A stretch of 64,000 bases of DNA, from NCBI GenBank assembly GCA_963169105.1, contig OY720641.1:4851258-4915257 (forward strand), written 5' to 3'. This DNA comes from Ceriagrion tenellum (taxonomy: Eukaryota; Arthropoda; Insecta; Odonata; Coenagrionidae). The position numbers and the translations under genes are program-made. Of this stretch, positions 1-11,490 are shown one piece after another. The notes below the pieces were generated by a model. The model ran no database searches. It had not been told where the DNA came from and saw only the letters and a list, made by a program, of their open reading frames with translations. Every line of letters begins with the position of its first letter. The first letter of the stretch is position 1.

Positions 1-113
1 CAACAAAGTGGGCAATAGTTCACTTTCGTACACGGCGATTTTCCCTTTCTTAGACAGAACTCATGCCTTAATATGCTCCACGTGCTACTTACCACTTTTA
101 TTTGTTCTTCTTC
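1..113 (-). mobile_element. RTE-like LINE fragment, cut by window edge
   Basis: The stretch closely matches positions about 8688-8800 base for base, including the words for a small-stem, 'cacggc' and 'gatatgctccac' type block. Read on the minus strand it gives the fragment SKKGKIAVYESELLPTLL, which is the segment just before the C-terminal 'YGSE.W' block of RTE-like reverse transcriptase polyproteins. The 3' end of the element lies outside the window to the left. Frameshifts show it is not functional. Confidence 0.7.
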
Positions 114-974
114 TTATTAATTAAGTTTATGAAGCATTTTTTGCGTACATATTTTCATGAAATTTTGGATGCGTGTCCTTAGCGTGTGTTATGCATGGAA
201 AAAATGAAAAGGAAACCTTTTTCCTGATTGGATTTTCAGGCAGTTCAGTTCTAGTATGACTCGTAGCCTTACTGCATATAACATATATTTCGCAACAATT
301 ATATAACGTGTTCATATTAAGTTTTAAACGCGAAACAGTACAGTTCACATCGCTATATTTGTTGGTAACAATTCTCACAGTTTCAGGCGGAACGGAAGAT
401 TCGGAAACGCTCATTCAAACAGTATTTTCACCTTTATTTCGGATAACGCGCTGAAATCTAAAGTCGTAATATGCTTAAAATAAGACGGAAAATTTTAAAT
501 ATAATACTTGCATCATGTTCATTACTGCAAGAATGATGAATTTCACCACATTAACTTTTGTAGGTACTTAAGTTAATTGTGGGTCTAGAATTCTTATTCT
601 GTTCAGTGGAATAATAATTAATAGTGTGAATGAATTCAATGAATCGCATTAACCACTCCTGCCGCGCCTTAAATGGCAGTGAAAACTGGACTTTTGAGGA
701 TAAGTATATAAGTACGTTTGATTCATTGGCGATGAGGAAGGTACCAGAGAAGTGCTTGTGGTACAAATGGGACGGCTAAGATTAGGGATGAGAGGGTTAT
801 GGAAGAATGTTGATTGCATGCGCCGTTAATGGCCGGATATGAGTGGAGTACACGTCTATGGTTTACCCCGCAAATGGATGAGTGTCGAATGACGAATCAG
901 ATAATTGATAAGTTATTAAATAGTGTGTGAGAAAAGAGTATCACAGCAAGATAGTCATGACTGAATTCAGTGGG
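114..974. other. No gene recognised
   Basis: AT-rich sequence with only short chance frames (95 and 71 codons on the minus strand) that have no recognisable domain. I see no repeat or RNA gene here. Confidence 0.5.
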
Positions 975-1105
975 GTGAGAAGGTATATTGAGAGAAGGAA
1001 TATAGGAATATTTGATCCTAGCTGAAGCATACGAAGTCTACAAGGATTGCGGATTATGGGTAAAATTATTAGAGTAGATCCAGTTTTATGGGCGCTTCAG
1101 CCATA
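975..1105 (+). mobile_element. Possible LINE C-terminal remnant
   Basis: Two plus-strand frames read RRYIERRNIGIFD and then LAEAYEVYKDCGLWVKLLE, which resembles the last part of RTE-type LINE proteins (a basic helix followed by '..A.DR..W..L'). A frameshift separates the halves. The match is short and made by eye, so this could be coincidence. Confidence 0.3.
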
Positions 1106-4100
1106 ACTTTATGATCGATATATGAATGCTTATCATGACATCTCGATTGTATAGTCGAAGCGGAGGAAAGTTTAATAAGCCCTACCTTCACTTAGACAAT
1201 ATATCAAGTGAAATCTACCTGCTGCAATACCCTGAATCATTTACTTTAACAACCTTGTGAACTGGTCCAACAAAAAAAAACAGGATTTTTTTAGTTGGGC
1301 AGTGTGGTCCATAAAAGTAACTCCCTCTAAGCACTTCACGCGCGATTGAAAACGATGAGAGACCCCGAATCAAACCAGAAATAAGGTAGTAGTCACCATT
1401 TTTTCTTCCCCCGTTAAATTCTAGAAAATTTCAGTGTTTTCCTCAACGGAGCGGGAATGAGAAATCTTGTACTTTTGCTCGCATAATTATCAATACCCTC
1501 TAAACTTTGGGCATCCTTAGCAAAGTGGACTCCAGCTGGTCTGACAGAAAGAACCATTCATTTCTTGGTGTCAATGTTTTGTTATCTATAAAATGGCTGT
1601 TTAATGAAATGCCATGTTTGTCCTCCATCGTAGGATCTGTCCCCAAAAGTAGGCCTGCTGAGGCACGAGTGATTAATTTGAAAGCTCACAATCTCCATGT
1701 CCTTCACAGAAGGTATTATCATTTAATGTGGCTGAAGTGGTAATCCGTGAATCATACAGATCTCATTTTATTAAGTTTTCAAGGAAACTGGAAAAAATGA
1801 TAGGATCACGTCTCATTTAAGTGCATCTGTTAATGCAATGGGACTCATTATATATGCAGCAATGAATATAATACAAAGGTCATTTTGGAAAATTTTTTCT
1901 CCAATCGCCGACTCGGTTAAGGGTTAATCCTTTGTAAGCAGCGATAATGTGGCATGTATTGTTTTACATTTAGAAGAAAAACTGTTCACTGATTTGAAGG
2001 TAATAGAAATACTACGAAATTTATCTCATGTGCTGTATGGCTAGGGTAAAGTAACATTATATCGCCGACAAAATTAAACCTTGAAACGCCATTTTTTACA
2101 CTCTTACCATTAGATATCACTTGTAAGGACACGAGTGCAAAGTTTTGCGCTTATCTGTTCAGAGACAAAAATCACTCCAGCCACCTCAAGAGCATATCGT
2201 ATTTTATCAAGACTACAATCACCCCTGTATTCAAACTAATCAATGAGGACACTCGCCTTTTTTTCAGTTTTCCACCTCAAAAGAATGTGTCAAAACAACT
2301 TTCTTCAGGTTAACTACAATCCAACTTTTTCTTTTGAATTGTGTCAAAATAAACTGCTGTCACTCTTACGAAGTCATAAAGAATTTACAGCAAAAATAAG
2401 GAAGCAAAATATGTGCGTTTTCAAGAAAAAACTTTTAAGTAGACTTTTTTTTAAACATTGAAGCGAACTGAAGTATCAATTATTTTGATAATACTCATTT
2501 TGACTTCAGTTCCAGCAGATATTTGCCATTTCGAAAGCTAAGTGTCCTAATCCCGTCGCAATACAGTTTCTTGCGGGACTTTGCCAATTTAAACATTTTT
2601 CGATTAAGTAGCATTTCTAATCGATAGAAAACTTGTATTTTCCTACTATTTCTCCATGAACACGATGCTCTTTCCAGTTCACCTCGCGTAGAATTGGAAA
2701 GATTCCATATTGTTGTTCATATACAACGAAGGAAATTAGATTAGGGTGCAAATTGTATGCAGTGTATATTTGCGTATCATAATTCTATGAGGTCGTTCCG
2801 TTTTCCGAATATTTTCTCGTCTGGCCTTCCTCTTCGGCTGGGTGTTTAAATATTAGATATTCATTTCACGAGTACATTCGTGTCCCGTTAAAAGGGTCGT
2901 GCTAAGCACGGATAATCTCGTGAGCTGTGTGCAATGCGTTAACTTACTTACTAGAGCTATGTTCTCATGTTCAATTTACAAATGTGGTGTCTCCAACCTT
3001 CTTCTATTGCGCGATTATCCTGAAAGTCTTCGTTTAAGTGGACCAAAACTGCTCGCCTTTCATTTGTTGCGTAACTTAACCAGTTGGAAGCGTTCCAGAG
3101 GGCATAAATGTCCACCAATCGATGTGCTCTGCATCCATGTACTATTTACGCTCGCCATTAACCCTCTTCATTCAAACGCTCAGCCTTGAGCGAATGGAGC
3201 TCAAATCTCGCCTAAGAAACTCGGTCATGATTGCCGCAGTGGAGTGTTTTCGTGAAGCCAACTACGCGTGGGTGCAAGCCAGATATTCCAACTGCAACGT
3301 CTTTTGTTTCCGTCTATGTTACTTTGTTTTTTTTGCTATACTTGATCTCTCAGTGACGTCATTACAATTCGCAAATGTTAGAATATGAATGATTCGTTTA
3401 TTTATATTTAGAGACGTGATTGAGATTGAAGTCTGACCATATGGTGTAACTAATGTGCTCTCCCCAGCGAATTTAAAATCAAACGCATTTTAAATTCCGT
3501 AACTAATTCGTCCTCTGCAGCGTTCATTACAAAGCTCGACGCGTTAACTTTCGTCACTCAGTTTGATAATGCAATGGTGATCGTTTATGGCAAAAATTTG
3601 TGGAAGTGATTCAGTGAAAATTGAAATCTTGATTTTTACACATGAGATTTTTTTATCATTCTTACCTCACTTTAAAATATTCCTGTATTGGAGAGGGAGC
3701 AATATATATGCATGATTCTTGCGGTAAAGATTTGGAGCTGGCTGTTTATTGAACTTGTAAAAGACATTTTGAAGTTGAGGATTTTCAACATTATTTACTG
3801 AACAAGAAGAATGTCAGTAAATTTATAATAAATATAAAAAATATAAAAAAATATAATATAATATAAAAAAAAATATAATAAAATAATAAAATAAAATATA
3901 AAAAAATAAAGAGTATCTTTAATGAAGGTTTGCACTTTGTTATGCGGCCTTTAAAGACATTCGAATGCTTGAGCGGATGTCTCATTCCAGAGATTAACGC
4001 AAAGAACTTCCCCGTTAACTATCTCGTCTTAAAAAGGAATGCAACTGGAAGTCCAACCGGTTATCGTGCTCCCTACTTCTTTAGACTCTCAGTTGTGATA

Positions 4101-4690
4101 GGTCACGAAAGCGATATGTTCGTGGTGTCATTTTGTATACTGAAGCAGCGGATAGTTGACGCCGGTGTGAAGTAACGTTGCACCGAGCTGCAGGAAGTTG
4201 ACTCCGCGATAAAGTAAATGCTATGAATCATTCAAGTGGTGAGCTGGGCGCTAATAAGTGGACGGTACATCATCTCCCGGAGGGCAGTTGAGTTTACTGT
4301 GTTAGTTCATAATTCTTTTTTTGTTCATTCGAGAAATTTTCTCCTGGTATTGTAATGGGAATTGTAACGCAAAATTCTCTCCCACGAATGAATTACTCCT
4401 TTAGCCTGGGTGTCATAATAGGTGAAGTGTATTACAGGTACTGCCGATAGGAGTGGAACTGGTTAAACTAAGGCGAAGTGTCAATGAAATTTCCTCTTTC
4501 TTCACTGATAATCATTCCACATTTACTGGTGACATTGTTTTCCATTGTGTATGTTTCATATCACCTGCTATCATTCCATTTACTCTTGATCACCTGGTTT
4601 TATTGTTCCTTTCTCCTTGCTTGATTCAGATTCAAACCTGTAATTCTCTAATAAACTGAACTGCTTCAGGCGTGACTTCGTGGAACTGCA
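1106..4690. other. No gene recognised; AT-rich intergenic or intronic DNA
   Basis: Open frames here stay below 100 codons and overlap on both strands without domain character. A perfect CRE octamer TGACGTCA sits at 3354-3361. The only clear structure is the A/T run listed separately at 3825-3912. Confidence 0.5.
3825..3912. repeat. Low-complexity AATATA/A-rich tract
   Basis: Nearly pure A and T, made of irregular repeats of ATAAAA and AATATA. The minus-strand frame over it (3791-3985) is a run of F, I, Y and L codons and is a composition artefact. Confidence 0.85.
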
Positions 4691-4694
4691 TTTT

Positions 4695-4858
4695 GATGAA
4701 AATAAATAAACTTTGTATAGTACACACAAAAATGTTTAATACACCGGGTTTCATCGACACTGTAGTCATTATCAAGGGTGATGATGTCTGCGGTGTCGAT
4801 GAAACCCTGTGTATTAAACATTTTTGTGTGTACTATACAAAGTTTATTTATTTTCATC
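4695..4858. repeat. Foldback (hairpin) repeat, arms about 67 bp
   Basis: The left arm (4695-4762) begins GATGAAAATAAATAAAC and the right arm (4791-4858) is its reverse complement with very few mismatches, around a spacer of about 28 bases. Because of the palindrome, both strands encode nearly the same peptide (words INKLCIVHTKMFNT and IKHFCVYYTKFIYFH occur on both strands). This explains the overlapping frames 4672-4866 (+) and 4666-4920 (-); neither is a gene. It is most likely a foldback MITE. I see no clear target-site duplication. Confidence 0.85.
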
Positions 4859-5579
4859 TCCTGTAATTCCCTGTTGCGGGTAGGGAGTTTATGTCGAGTA
4901 CACCACTCAAATATACTCATTTCAGGCCATTTTCTGAGGAAGCTTTTGCATAAAAATGGTCCTCGTCTACCTTATGGTCTTTAGCTCATGGAACATGGCC
5001 ATTCAATCATATCTACACCTCAAGAGCTACAATTTCAAGAGGAAAAGTTACTTAGGGAATCCAAGCTCAAACCAAGGGATAATCTACTCTTTTCATGATA
5101 AAATTGAACTCGTAATTGCTGAATTATTGCTTTAAATCTATTTTCCACTAAAAGGAGCAATTTAGAATGACAGTAAAGATTAAAATTTAACTGAATGCTG
5201 ATAATCTGAATTTTATGAAACAATATTTTAAATTAGAATTTGAAAAAATTACCATGGAATAAATATCATCAGTGAGAAATAGGGTGGTAATTGAAAATAT
5301 GCGTGCCAAATACCGCTCTCTCATTTTTATCCAAATCCTCTAGGAAGTGGCAAAGTACTATTCGATCCAAAATCCTAAATCCTAAAGGCTATCCATGTTC
5401 CTAAATGAGATTCTAGTAATTCCTATATCGACAATTTTCCATGGAGTAAAATAAAATGGATCATATCATACTACCGTGCTCTTGGCTACCTATTAAATTT
5501 TTTTAGTAGTATGCGCGCAAATGTTGTTTTACTTATCAGAGACTTGTTGGTCATGCTTATTCTCCCCTTTCGAACGGGG
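4859..5579. other. No gene recognised
   Basis: AT-rich, no repeat or coding pattern seen. Confidence 0.45.
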
Positions 5580-5770
5580 GTGTATTGGACATGGCTGGAG
5601 AGGAGAGGAAGATTGTGGCGGAGATTCTGAGGAGGCAGAAGAGATGGATGGAGGACTTTTGAAAATACAGGGAATGCTGAATGAAGTGTTAGAAGTGAGA
5701 ACCCAGAAGAAGCGTGGAAGAGTAAGGAAATGGACTGGAATTCAGGATGAAATAAGGAAAGGAGTTTAAA
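5580..5770 (+). mobile_element. Possible LINE C-terminal remnant
   Basis: The plus-strand frame contains NEVLEVRTQKKRGRVRKW followed by IQDEIRKG, resembling the 'EG+..G+RGRGRPR..' block common near the C terminus of RTE-type LINE proteins. Upstream, in another frame, is EILRRQKRWMEDF. The resemblance is short; composition (purine-rich, basic codons) could produce it by chance. Confidence 0.3.
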
Positions 5771-6109
5771 ATGAATCAAATGGCGAATATGATGGAAAGT
5801 AGAGAAATATCCGAGAAATAAAGGACATAAGAATAAGTCCTGTCCAGGAATCTACCAAGCAGGTGGTGGAATGCTGAACTAAAACGATGAAACAAATTCA
5901 TCGAGGCTGTGACATATCCGAGATTGAATTTAAATCAGAAGAAGATAAAGATGACTCTTTTGTGGTATTCAATGTGAAGTACCGTATGAGGGAACGTGTT
6001 GACTGCCGCATCACCGCCACTGACTTTGTTATAATGCCAATGATGCCAGCCAGGAATATAGGAGGGAATACGGAAAGACATGCCAGAAATTGGGACGATA
6101 GGATATGTA

Positions 6110-6525
6110 CTGTCCAAAAACTGCTGCGAGCGTACATAGAGTATTTCACAACTTTTAGAGGGATTAAGGTGGGAGCCCCTAGAGAGTTGGAGGCTACCCG
6201 CTAGGCTTAGGTTGCTTGTGAAATTCACAACTGGTGTCTTTCAGAGCGACACAGAGTATAATCATGAAGCCTCACTACATCTCGTGGTCAGACCGAAGCA
6301 ATAAAATAAGATAGATACATTGCCGAACAGATAGGTACAAATCTCGTTCTTTCCGTGCACAATAAGCGATCATAATAAAACATGAGCTCCTCAAAATACA
6401 CTCCCATGATACACGTCACCATTTCACCTCCCAAAACCTTATCCCTTACATCTTTACACGGCTGGTGTTCTAACACCCCCTGCCACACGCCCATGCGGCG
6501 GCGGCAGGGTATTATATAGATGTAG
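6110..6525 (+). mobile_element. CR1/L2-like LINE 3' end, 5'-truncated
   Basis: This is one of seven copies in the window of the same element tail. The reading frame enters at the end of reverse transcriptase (RAYIEYFTTF, then a shifted frame for the 'L+WEPLE.RRL.ARL' block at about 6160-6210), then non-coding 3' sequence with the diagnostic words TGCCGAACAGATAGGT, CACTCCCATGATAC and CTGCCACACGCCCATGCGG. It ends at a TAGATGTAGATA tail. Copies at 12.4, 14.6, 17.2, 26.1, 26.9 and 46.4 kb share these words. The element inserts by target-primed reverse transcription, which explains the uniform 3' end and missing 5' part. Stops and frameshifts make it inactive. Confidence 0.75.
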
Positions 6526-8150
6526 ATATAGAAAACCAGTCAGTTAGTGGTAGGATATTTAAATGAAACTGTATGAAGCGTGGTTACGCCTAATTTTGTC
6601 CCCCACTCCATAGCCACTCTACCAGGGTCACAGTGGTCGCAACCAAATACCTTCTCACTCCCGTCCACTTTAATAACGACGACTAGATGGCCCTTTTATT
6701 ACGTTTTCCGTCCTTCAGAACACTCTCCGTGTCGAGTATACCTTTTTTTGCACCTCCTTTAAAACCTTACCCCCTCAACCTGTCAAATAAAAAAGGATTT
6801 GCAAAAATAAGAAGGCCCGTTCACCCTGTTGATGCTCATAAGGGCTCTCGGTTGGAAGTCATTACCTTCCGATATCCTCTCGGTAGCGATTTTCATCCCT
6901 ACACTCGACTTTAAGTTGTCATGTCTCGTCGGCTCGTTCTGTGATTTTCATTTCTTTCGGAGAATTTTTTTTTTCGTTCCCAACGGCGAAAAATGAAATC
7001 TCATTGTGATGTTAATCGAGGGTTGGCTTTTTCGGCCGCTTGGGCGCTGGTGTAGTGCGTCTGTCTCTCGTCTAAGTCCAAAATAAGAATTCCAGGTTGG
7101 GACTTCCAAGGACGCTCTCGAGATATTATTTATGTCCCGGAAGGTGCTTTAAAATACCACATGGGCCAGTGTGTGTGGATGTGTGTGAGCTTGTGTGACA
7201 ACCAACAATGCCCGAGGTGTGGATTAGTGTGTTCACGGTGACAGTGATTCATTTCTCACCATGACGCGTACATCTGGTGTCCTTTCCCAACCCTTTTCCG
7301 GCACGCTGTACACAATGAGCATTTTACTCCCTCCTTTGCTCTCGTGATCGCGATGTAGCTCCTCTGACGTCCGATACCCGCTACTTTTATTTTTCCAGTG
7401 AGAGTTCCAATGACATGGTACACCTCATCGGGTCGGTGCTGGGAATCCTAATTTTTTAGCGTCATCCTAGCTCTGGTCGATGACCAACGATTCCCAGCCT
7501 AGACGATGGAATGGATCGTCGCAGGGAAGTTTTTATTGAAACGATGCGGCCGCTCATGACGATGAGTTTAAACATTCCAAATCGAGTGGGGGGGAGCCGT
7601 CAAGTTACTGCTCTCGGCATTCTAAAAGCTTCTTACTCTACTAAAAAGAATGTGTGGTTCAGCCGTGAAATTTCTATTTTTCAATATTTTATTGCTTATA
7701 TTATCAAGCACATTTAAGGTCTATTACTTATTTTTCGCGTCCTGAAACTTATGTTTTTCTGCCCTCCTATTCTCTCTTATCTTCCCCTTCCCCTCTTACC
7801 CAGCACTATCCCCTCTATCAAGCTGTTCATTAGCCCGAATTTTCTTTCTCCTTCGCCCGACTAACCTTTTTTCCACCTACCTCTTCTGCTTCCCCACAAT
7901 TTTCTAGTAGTTTCCTATCCTCACCCTACATACCAAGCAATTCCTCGTTTGTCTTCCTTTCCGCACATCGCACCTTCTCCATCCTCCTCCACAGCCACAT
8001 CTCAAAAGCTTACTGTCTATTCTCGTCCTATTTTATTAGTCCATTTAAATGCACCATGCAACGCAAAATCCCGGGTAAACTTCTTGACAAACATTTATTT
8101 ACAATCACACACAGGGTCATCGTCATAGACATCGCCTACTAGTTTCGAAA
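6526..8150. other. No gene recognised; mixed GC and GT-rich DNA
   Basis: Slightly richer in CpG than the surroundings between about 6830 and 7600, with a short TG-rich stretch at 7168-7200. From 7740 to 8000 it is pyrimidine-rich. No open frame above 80 codons has domain character. Confidence 0.4.
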
Positions 8151-8152
8151 TT

Positions 8153-8170
8153 ACATACATACATACATAC
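8153..8170. repeat. (ACAT)n microsatellite, LINE 3' tail
   Basis: Four to five ACAT units directly abut the 3' end of the minus-strand LINE at 8171-9025. RTE-type LINEs often end in short tandem repeats rather than poly(A), so this is probably the element's own tail. Confidence 0.75.
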
Positions 8171-9025
8171 CCATCACGCCGTTCCCTTCCGGGGTAGGCA
8201 CAGTCAAAATGTTTCACTCGTTGATACATAATTGTACACCTAACTCTGCTTCAATAATTTCCTCCATTCTGACCTATCCTTGCAAACTTCTTTTGCCTCA
8301 TTCACCCCCATACACTGTTTCATACACGCCCTCCTGTTTTTAAGACTCCTAATATTCCTCCTCCTAAGAATTTCCTCAATCACATTCAACCAAAACTTTC
8401 TCGGCCTACCTCTACCTCTCACACCATTCATTCTACTCTCATATATCTGTTTCGTTATTCTACTCTCATCCATTCTCTCAATATGGCCAAACCAACGAAG
8501 CACACTCCTTTCATATATGTCCATTACTGGAGCATTTAACCCACATTCATTCATGACCCACTCATTCTTGACCCTATCCATCCTACTTTTGCCACAAATA
8601 CTCCTCAGATAACTCATACCCACGGCATTTAGTCTACTCTTATTCTACTCTGTCTATCCTGACATACCCATGTTTCACTACCATATAGCAAAGTGGGAAG
8701 AAGTACACTTTAGTACACGGCAATTTTCGCTTCCTTAGACAAGCACTCATTCCTTGATATGCTCCACATGCTACCTACCACCTTCCTTCCAGCATTCGCA
8801 CGTCTCTTCATCTCCTCATCAATTCTTCCATCTTTTGCATACATCTTACCTAAGTAAACGAAATCATCCACTTGATCAATTACTTCACCATTCGCCCTCA
8901 TCATACAGTTATCCTCCCCATTCTCTTAATCAAAAACTACTACTTTAGTCTTGCACGCAATTACCTTCAATTCCATTCTCTCCGTTGATTCACAAAACTT
9001 ATCTAGGAGCTTCTGTAATCCCTTT
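8171..9025 (-). mobile_element. RTE-like LINE, C-terminal third, broken
   Basis: Two minus-strand frames carry the conserved C-terminal part of an RTE-like endonuclease/reverse transcriptase polyprotein. The first (8904-8710) reads VDDFVYLGKMYAKDGRIDEE then NAGRKVVGSMWS and LSKEAKIAVY. The second (8623-8240) reads YLRSICGKSRMDRVKN, SVLRWFGHIERMDESR, GVRGRGRPRKFWLNVIEEI and CKDRSEWRKLL. The catalytic FADD motif and everything upstream are missing. The family protein is around a thousand residues; only about 250 remain, split by a frameshift near 8640-8700. The plus-strand frame 8280-8612 is its antisense shadow. A second copy overlaps the window's first 113 bases. Confidence 0.85.
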
Positions 9026-10293
9026 TGAGAGTTAAAAATGAGAAGTATCTCCACCCATCAGTGGATGACTTGCATTACTTGGCGGTTGAACGAATGATTC
9101 GCTATTTAAATTGTTTATAAGAAAAAAAACGATTCTTCATGCAAATTGTAGGCATTGTCTCTAATGCTGTCTGCAAACAACCGCCACAGGCTATCTCACC
9201 TATAAAACCCCAACAAAGACACATAACATATAAATGTTGGGAATGAATTGTAAGATTGTATCAAATATATTAATATAATGATATTTTAATTTCAATTATT
9301 TTAAATACTTGGTTACCTTGCAAGATGCTCCTGTGTTTTCAGGAAAATCAGGCAGCCAGATAAAATGGCTCAGATTGGTTTTTGCTTGTTTCACTGATGT
9401 TAGAATCAAGGAGACTCCCTGATTCGTGTATAGCAGCATCGAACTCTGACCGTTCTTCCGGGGTACCATCCTTTCTCGATAAAGTAAAAAACTTATATTC
9501 TGCCTAATTGAGAGTATATATTCACTAATGTTCTACCTTAGTTATACCATTCTGTAATTAGTCAGTTCCTACTCTAGTATTGTTTCATTTAAGTGGTCGT
9601 ATAATTTTTATTTCAGCTTATAGCTACCGATTCCTACTGTAAAATTTTTCCTTCGACCTAATTGCTTAAATCCTTTCACATGTTGACGTTATTTAATTTC
9701 GCCCAGCGGATTCCGTTTTATCTCAATTTGAGAATAATTGCGGAGAATTTGTGGGCCCATTAGGCTGATGGAATCAAACCATATTGGATGCCTCAATTTG
9801 TTTTCGCTATGAAATATGCATATTTTATTTTTTTATCGCTGTTTAAGCAATGGTTTTTATATTATTGTTTAGCTTTTTTCGATTAATTTATAAGTTATTG
9901 ATTTTATGTCCTACTAATTGAGCGGGTATGATGATTGAAAAATAAACCTTATCATGAAATCAATGTCATTAGTTACAGGTATAGTTCCCGTCTTTCCTAT
10001 ACCTGTCCTTATGATTCTTTATGAATAACTCAAGACGTAAAGGCTATAGAGCCGCTCCTCTCATTAGAAATTTTAAAACCTTTTAAGGATTTTTAACTGT
10101 AGCAGATCTCCTTGGGCATAATGAAACACTTTTTTGCCGGATGAATGCGGGTTATAGCGTTTTCAAAACCTTTAAAACTAACAGCTTTTTGGCTTGGAAT
10201 CCTTTTACTTAATTCTTTTATAATGTGCATATTCCTGAGTATTGTAATTAGAATCCGTTTGTGGTGGTAACACGGAGAAACCTCTTCAGCGCC
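9026..10293. other. No gene recognised
   Basis: AT-rich, no domain-bearing frame and no repeat found by eye. Confidence 0.45.
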
Positions 10294-10436
10294 CAATAGT
10301 TTCAGCCTTAACTTTTTTAAACTTTCCCATTATGTCCATAGGAATTTTAAAAAACTTTGTGGTTTTTACGTTTAAAAAGTATTACGTGGAATATTTATTG
10401 GACGACCGGTTTCGTCGAATTGTCGACATCATTAGA
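10294..10436 (-). repeat. Hairpin repeat family F2, half copy
   Basis: Shares with 32797-32955 the words CCAATAGTTTCAGCCTT, AACTTTGT, ATTACGT and AATATTTATTGGACGAC, followed by GAAACCGGTC on the opposite strand. On the minus strand, 10434-10401 reads CTAATGATG, a GTCGA...TCGAC stem, GAAAC, CG, GTC. The 32.9-kb copy keeps both terminal inverted arms; this copy has only one. Confidence 0.6.
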
Positions 10437-10756
10437 TATCGCCTGAGATCAGTCTAGTCGAGTAGTCATCAACATCAGATCGACATTAATTTACATAGTT
10501 TATATTTTATATTTTCAGAGCAAACAGATACACGAAGGCAAACTCTGCTGAAATAAATATTTATGAACTTTGGTTTATTTAAGCAACCTCAAATGTCTTC
10601 AACAAACTCCCTCCGTGCTTGTCACTGGTATAATCCCCACCCTTAATTGAGATGTCCTGCTAGATTAGCTGCTACAACGCCCCTCTATTAAAGTCGTAGG
10701 ATAAAGTTTTCTAACTTTGTGAAATATTTTCATAGTTGAAACAATAACACAGCCTC

Positions 10757-10950
10757 ATTTTCCACAGATTAGTTAGATTGAGCACAGCAGGTTTCGGCCT
10801 TTATACCATCATAAGATGTACAGTGTACAAGTGTATACTTTGTGATTTCCTCTGATTTATTAGATTGAACACATGAGCAAACTATTTCATACTGTACAAC
10901 AGCTGATGGCACATTAGCCGATACCGGTTGTGTCCAATCAAATAAATCAG
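10757..10950. repeat. Foldback repeat with hammerhead-like arms (family F5)
   Basis: The left arm around 10771-10815 and the right arm around 10900-10947 are inverted relative to each other: minus strand GCCGAAACCTGCTGTGC against plus strand GCCGATACCGGTTGTGTCC. The plus arm reads CTGATGGC, ACATTA, GCC, GATACCGGTT. In addition TTAGATTGAGCACA (near 10774) and TTAGATTGAACACA (near 10859) are a direct repeat, so the unit is partly duplicated. Confidence 0.6.
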
Positions 10951-11210
10951 TTGATAAAACAAAGTTGTGTTTTTATTTCAACTTCTAGCAAATGGCGTGT
11001 TGATAGGCTGTACTATTTAGGTTATCCTGCCTGGAAATTTGAAATATATTAATGATTATACAAAATTCATTCTCTTCTGAAAATACCGGGGGTAAGTCTT
11101 CACACGTGAACTTCCTTGGTGTCGCTAAATAAAAATAGCTGTCTTGAGAGTGATATTTACACTGTCACTAAATGTTCTGTTGTCTGAAGTTCATATTTTC
11201 TCCATTTCAG

Positions 11211-11296
11211 GTAAATAGCAGTCCGTGGTCCTCTTCAACTCTTTTCTAGCACTTGTGCCAAAGCCCTGTTCTTTCTGCCTCTTTGGAAGAAGATAA
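11211..11296 (+). other. Exon-like cassette, copy 1
   Basis: A pyrimidine-rich tract ending TCTCCATTTCAG is followed by an 86-base segment and then GTGAGTAA, a good donor. The segment is about 75% identical to 47957-48039, which also has an acceptor (TCTCCATTGCAG) and donor (GTGAGTAT). Matches continue at constant spacing outside the segment: TATTTACA about 60 bases upstream, GGCAGTTAAA about 85 bases downstream and TAAACGGC about 178 bases downstream. The best-conserved frame gives LALVPKPCSFCLFG here and LALFPKPFSFCLFG in the other copy. All three frames contain a stop if the exon starts at 11211; with the alternative acceptor at TAGCAG (exon from 11221) one frame stays open to a terminal TAA. 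It could be an untranslated, poison or dead exon. No function is assigned. Confidence 0.4.
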
Positions 11297-11490
11297 GTGA
11301 GTAATTCCATATTAAATTATGAAAGCCTCCAGGTAGCCATGATTTAGTGCGCATATTTTTTATGTTCTAAGTTACATAATGGTGGCAGTTAAAGGGAGAG
11401 GAGCAGGTTATTAATTGTATTTGTGTTCATATCTTATCTGTCAAATTTTATCTGGGTTTTTCTTGGATTAAAGAAGAAACTAAACGGCTT

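Noticed and set aside
4741..4825. Hammerhead-like reading of the 4.7-kb foldback centre
   Set aside because: GAAACCC is followed by GGTGTA or TGTGTA, so no GTH cleavage triplet with a closing stem III can be drawn.
8090..8150. GAAACTAGTA word resembling the hammerhead-like motifs
   Set aside because: No CTGANNA core or second stem in the correct position.
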